Origin: Hymenopellis radicata
Taxonomy: Eukaryota; Basidiomycota; Agaricomycetes; Agaricales; Physalacriaceae
Length of the DNA: 20,283 nt
Assembly (NCBI GenBank): GCA_015501595.1
Contig: JADNRX010000848.1
Location: 1 to 20,283, forward strand
Direction: 5' to 3'
Under the pieces are notes generated by a model. That model made no database searches. It was given only the letters and a program-made list of their open reading frames with translations, and had not been told where the DNA came from. Positions 17,603-20,283 of this stretch are shown here, piece after piece. Each line of letters begins with the position of its first letter. The stretch's first letter is position 1. The translations under genes and the position numbers were made by a program.

Positions 17603-18457
17603 TTACCCCACATCGGTCGTCAAACTCGTCGCGACGTCCCCCATGCTTCCTCTGGATGAGAAACTCCCAAAGCTCCTGGAAGTACGCCCAGCTGAATGAG
17701 TCGACCAAAACGAATCATATGTCAGACTGGTCTGCCCACCGGGTGCAGTGCCGCTTTGCTTCGAGACGGATGGGTGTTTTGGGTCAATGTCGGAGAAGGC
17801 CAAGGCTTCTGATGCGGGGATATGTTTAGAGAAGGGTGTTGAGAGGGGCGCTTGTTGCTACTTACCATCTGAGTTTTGAGAGGATCGGGAGACGGGCCGC
17901 TGGCATGAGGTGGAGGTGTGACCTGATTGTAGGTTTGGTTGAGAGAGGAAGACTGTCTGGAGGAATGGTGAGGGCTGCAAAGGCGATACAGAGGGAGGAG
18001 GCGTGAAGGAAGCAGATGAGATGGCAGGCAAATCTGGTAGGGCGCTGGGGCGGCGGTAGGCATTTCTACGTCGTCGGCCGGGAGCGTCGGTTGGCGGGAC
18101 AATGTAGATTTAAAGGACAAGGCGGATTGTATTGGTGCTGGCGAGGGCGTATCATTGAGATAAAGGTTCGAAGAATCACGGGTGGTCGTGGTGGTGGTGG
18201 TCAGGTTTGCAGATGAGGATGGTGGTGGCTTCCCTCCGCGGGCATGTGAGAGGTGAAAGTAGAGATTTTCGACTTCATTGAGTCTTTGTTTTGTCTGTGA
18301 ATGGGCGCTGAATGAAGATTCGACTAGAATATATACAGTGGCGTACCCAGCCATGTTCGACCTTTAATTTTGCATACTGGAGCCGCATCTGGAGCTGCCG
18401 AGAAAGCTGCGTTACATTCAGACGCCAAACGTGGGCCAAATGAGGATCCTCGTACAT
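17603..18457 (-). CDS. Coiled-coil protein with Ser/Pro/Thr-rich region, function unknown
   Basis: Exons on the minus strand: 18457-18347, 18294-18070, 17974-17866, 17808-17603; GT-AG introns of 52, 95 and 57 bp, 216 residues. The N-terminal part is a strong coiled coil: LNVTQLSRQLQMRLQYAKLK, then VEHGW joined to TKQRLNEVENLYFHLSHARG. A Ser/Thr/Pro-rich low-complexity region follows, with a run of seven Thr, then SSQNSDEALAFSDIDPKHPS and a Ser/Gly-rich end (STHSAGRTSRSFGSFSSRGS). The layout resembles small fungal nuclear or regulatory proteins, but I cannot name the family. The 95-bp intron is longer than the others and is proposed because reading straight through would put the last exon out of frame; a one-base indel near a C-run (about 18045) is the alternative. 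The frame upstream of Met 18457 stays open for seven codons, so an earlier exon is possible. Divergent from the BNA1-like gene, about 370 bp away. Confidence 0.68.
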
Positions 18458-18825
18458 GCATTGCCCGAGCTCTGTCTATCGGATGGGTCCGTTTCTTTTC
18501 GTCATTGTTTGCGTTTGCAATCCCCTGTGAGAGAGTCGCCACCATAAAGATATCCACTGAGAGGCACGGAATGAGCGGTTTGCTGCACCGACTGCACTTT
18601 TTGCGTACCAGTGACTATGGCGAGAGGGAGAGGAGGAGAAAATGAAGGCCTTTGTACTGGAAAGAGGAAATCTTGCTTCCTTCGCGGCGGCCCGAAATAT
18701 TCCAACACGTGCCGATCAGGGAAAACGCGCAGCTCACGTGATTTGTATGTGCCTGCCGGATTTTGGTCGAGTCCTGATCGAGACCTTGCTTAGAGATAAC
18801 TCAGATCTTGCTTTTCTATTCCACC
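18458..18825. other. Divergent promoter region between coiled-coil gene and BNA1-like gene
   Basis: About 370 bp shared 5' region. A plus frame from ATG 18642 runs open into the dioxygenase frame and could encode a 65-residue N-terminal extension, but its sequence has no family resemblance; the Kozak-perfect ATG at 18826 is the more likely start. Confidence 0.55.
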
Positions 18826-19489
18826 ATGCCTCTACTCCCCCAATAAACTTTCCTAAATGGCTCGAAGAAAACAAAGGACTTCTTCAGCCGCCTGTGAACA
18901 ATTTCTGCCTCTACAAGGGCGGGGATTTCATTGTCATGGCCGTCGGAGGTCCAAACGAGAGGAAGGACTATCATATCAACGAGACGGAGGTTTGTAGTCG
19001 CCATCAACAAGAAAATGCATCTCACGTCGTCTCCCAGGAGTGGTTTTTACCAATACAAAGGTGGAATGCTTCTCAGAACAGTGGACGATGGCGCGTTTAG
19101 AGACATACGCATTGAAGAAGGTGAAATGTTTCTCCTTCCGGTGCGCATTAGCTTTGCCTAGGCGGATAAATGATTGACGTGTATCAGGGAACGCACCACA
19201 TAACCCGATACGCTTTGCGAACACTATCGGTGTCGTGATTGAGCGGGAGCGTCCTGCCAATCACTCGGTGAGTCAATCTATACATCTGCATGTCCTGAGA
19301 TCATTTTTCAAAGATCGCCTGCGTTGGTACTGCGAGAAGGGCTCTCACCCTGAGCCTACGGTCATCTACGAAGAATCCTTCCACTGCTACGACCTTGGTA
19401 CGCAACTGAAGCCTGTCATTGAAAAGTGGATGGCAAGCGAAGAGATTCGAACATGCAAGGCCTGCGGGAAAGTTGCTGATGCTAAGTGA
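18826..19489 (+). CDS. BNA1: 3-hydroxyanthranilate 3,4-dioxygenase, frame broken by single-base shifts
   Basis: Fe(II) cupin enzyme opening the ring of 3-hydroxyanthranilate in the kynurenine route to quinolinate and NAD. Exons 18826-18989, 19038-19140, 19188-19267, 19314-19489. Clear family sequence throughout: [40 protein letters not shown] (metal-binding His and Glu), the EWF start of exon 2, [75 protein letters not shown] and the C-terminal CxxC (TCKACGK). The ATG at 18826 sits in a perfect CCACCATG context, yet the frame is one base short in the C-run 18837-18841, one base long in the T-run 19044-19048, and one base short at each of the last two exon junctions (about 19188; 19267/19314). 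Otherwise every residue looks conserved, so assembly error is more likely than pseudogenisation. Confidence 0.9.
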
Positions 19490-19868
19490 TATATGTCTTC
19501 ATCTATGATATGTTTATGGATAACTGTATTGGAGAGAGACTGACAGAAGTACTTGATGTAAGTTGTCAATTTTCGGCTACTATACTCAGTCACTGACCAC
19601 ACCCATGTCCATTCTTGTGCAGCTTACTTGTTCCCCTTTGCACTGGCATTTTCTAGGCGTGCTCTATTCCAGCATGCCTCCTTAGGATACTGGGTTGCTA
19701 CATTCACCCACTCACCCAATGTGCCTCAACGCGCTCATCTAGCGCAAGTGACACAAAACATTCGGGCCTAGAAGTACGGCTTCGTACACGCGCGTCTAAC
19801 CGAACATTGTCATGTTTCCAGGCTTATTGCTTATATATAACGTCGACCGGGCTTTCGTTACTTACATC
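19490..19868. other. Intergenic stretch between BNA1-like and DUF3237-like genes
   Basis: 3' region of the dioxygenase gene and promoter of the next. The C/T-rich stretch before 19869 suits a fungal 5' leader. No gene or clear TATA box seen. Confidence 0.5.
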
Positions 19869-20283
19869 ATGTTTTTCCCCCGGTCCTACTCTTTGCTTCC
19901 TTCCTTCAGCTCATTGCTCCCGTGCAGGCCGCGGCGCCAACGCTCACCCACCTATTCAATGGTACTCTCTTTCTCGAACCGGTCGCGGAGCTGGTTCCGG
20001 GACCCTTTGGTGGACGCTCCTCATAACGTTCAATGGGTAGGTTCCTGCTCTCGAGGTATTAGTGGTGCTAATGCCGTCTGTGTACTTGTAGCGGTACGCT
20101 GCTGCACCCGATCAACGGCAAGGTCATAGCGAACTTGATTCCTGGGCTCGGTGGAGAGCTGGGAGCGCTCGGCTCGAATAACGTCTTCTACCCTGATGCG
20201 CGTGCGGCTCTTCAGTGGGTGGATGATTCGACGTACGGCTACCTTGAGATGCACGGGTCTGGGTTAGTTCATCTCAGAGTCTC
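19869..20283 (+). CDS. Secreted DUF3237-like protein, 5' part, frame disrupted
   Basis: The start of a secreted protein. ATG 19869 is followed, one base out of phase, by a clear signal-peptide core (VLLFASFLQLIAPVQA) and then APTLTHLFNGTLFLEPVAEL, VPGPFGGRSS, ITFNGGTLLHPINGKVIANL, LGGELGALGSNNVFYPDARA and LQWVDDSTYGYLEMHGSG. This order (GPFG, ITxxGGTL, INGKV, YPDAR, DDxxYxYLxxxG) matches the DUF3237 beta-barrel family of fungal and bacterial secreted or enzyme-like proteins of unknown role. One intron, 20037-20091 (GT-AG, 55 bp), is in phase for FNG|GTL. Two single-base losses break the frame: within the T5C5 run at 19872-19881 and near 20021-20023, where TAA follows GRSS. The gene runs past the right edge. 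The family call is from remembered pattern only. Confidence 0.65.

Noticed and set aside
18642..18825. In-frame N-terminal extension of the dioxygenase from ATG 18642
   Set aside because: The family starts at about PPINFPKW, the extension is unlike any targeting peptide, and a perfect-context ATG exists at 18826.
1..20283. CRISPR arrays, rRNA genes, bacterial operon signals, intact transposons
   Set aside because: None seen; the intron-rich genes show this is eukaryotic nuclear DNA, and no transposase or reverse transcriptase frame was recognised.

Overview
The window is intron-dense nuclear DNA from a filamentous basidiomycete, probably an Agaricomycete. Exons are short, and nearly every intron is 45-60 bp with GT..AG ends. 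Genes lie on both strands with gaps of a few hundred bases to about 1.5 kb. The recognisable proteins (glycyl-tRNA synthetase, a fungal bestrophin-like channel, TRAPPC6/Trs33, 3-hydroxyanthranilate dioxygenase, a DUF3237-like secreted protein) all have a fungal look. I saw no operon, CRISPR array, rRNA or tRNA gene. All exon models were built by eye from splice signals, reading phase and remembered family signatures.

Layout. (1) 1-1433, minus: 5' two thirds of glycyl-tRNA synthetase, cut by the left edge, with two in-frame ATGs that look like a mitochondrial/cytosolic dual start. (2) 3039-5196, plus: a 12-exon bestrophin/UPF0187-type anion channel. (3) 5711-6211, minus: an acidic coiled-coil protein of unknown function whose upstream side runs into a 38-bp minisatellite (about 6411-6642). 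(4) 6993-7941, minus: TRAPP subunit 6 (Trs33) in 5 exons. (5) 9209-11244, minus: an unrecognised 10-exon, 522-residue helical protein that needs one GC-AG intron. (6) 12099-13231, plus: an F-box-like protein with unresolved 5' end, followed at 13384-13545 by an inverted, frameshifted piece of a relative. (7) 14666-15964, plus: a secreted, beta-rich protein resembling aerolysin/ETX-MTX2 pore formers, with a TATA box, followed by a 31-bp palindrome. (8) 16748-16948, minus: a tiny secreted protein made of two 26-residue repeats. (9) 17603-18457, minus: a coiled-coil protein with a Ser/Pro-rich tail. (10) 18826-19489, plus: 3-hydroxyanthranilate 3,4-dioxygenase of de novo NAD synthesis, recognisable throughout but broken by several one-base shifts. 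(11) 19869-20283, plus: start of a secreted DUF3237-like protein, also broken by one-base shifts and cut by the right edge.

The genes do not form one pathway. Housekeeping genes (1, 4, 10) alternate with lineage-specific ones (3, 5, 6, 8). The most interesting part is 12-17 kb, which holds the F-box-like gene with its inverted relic, the pore-former-like secreted protein and the repeat peptide. The cluster of one-base frame breaks between 18.8 and 20.1 kb, mostly beside homopolymers, looks more like assembly error than gene death.
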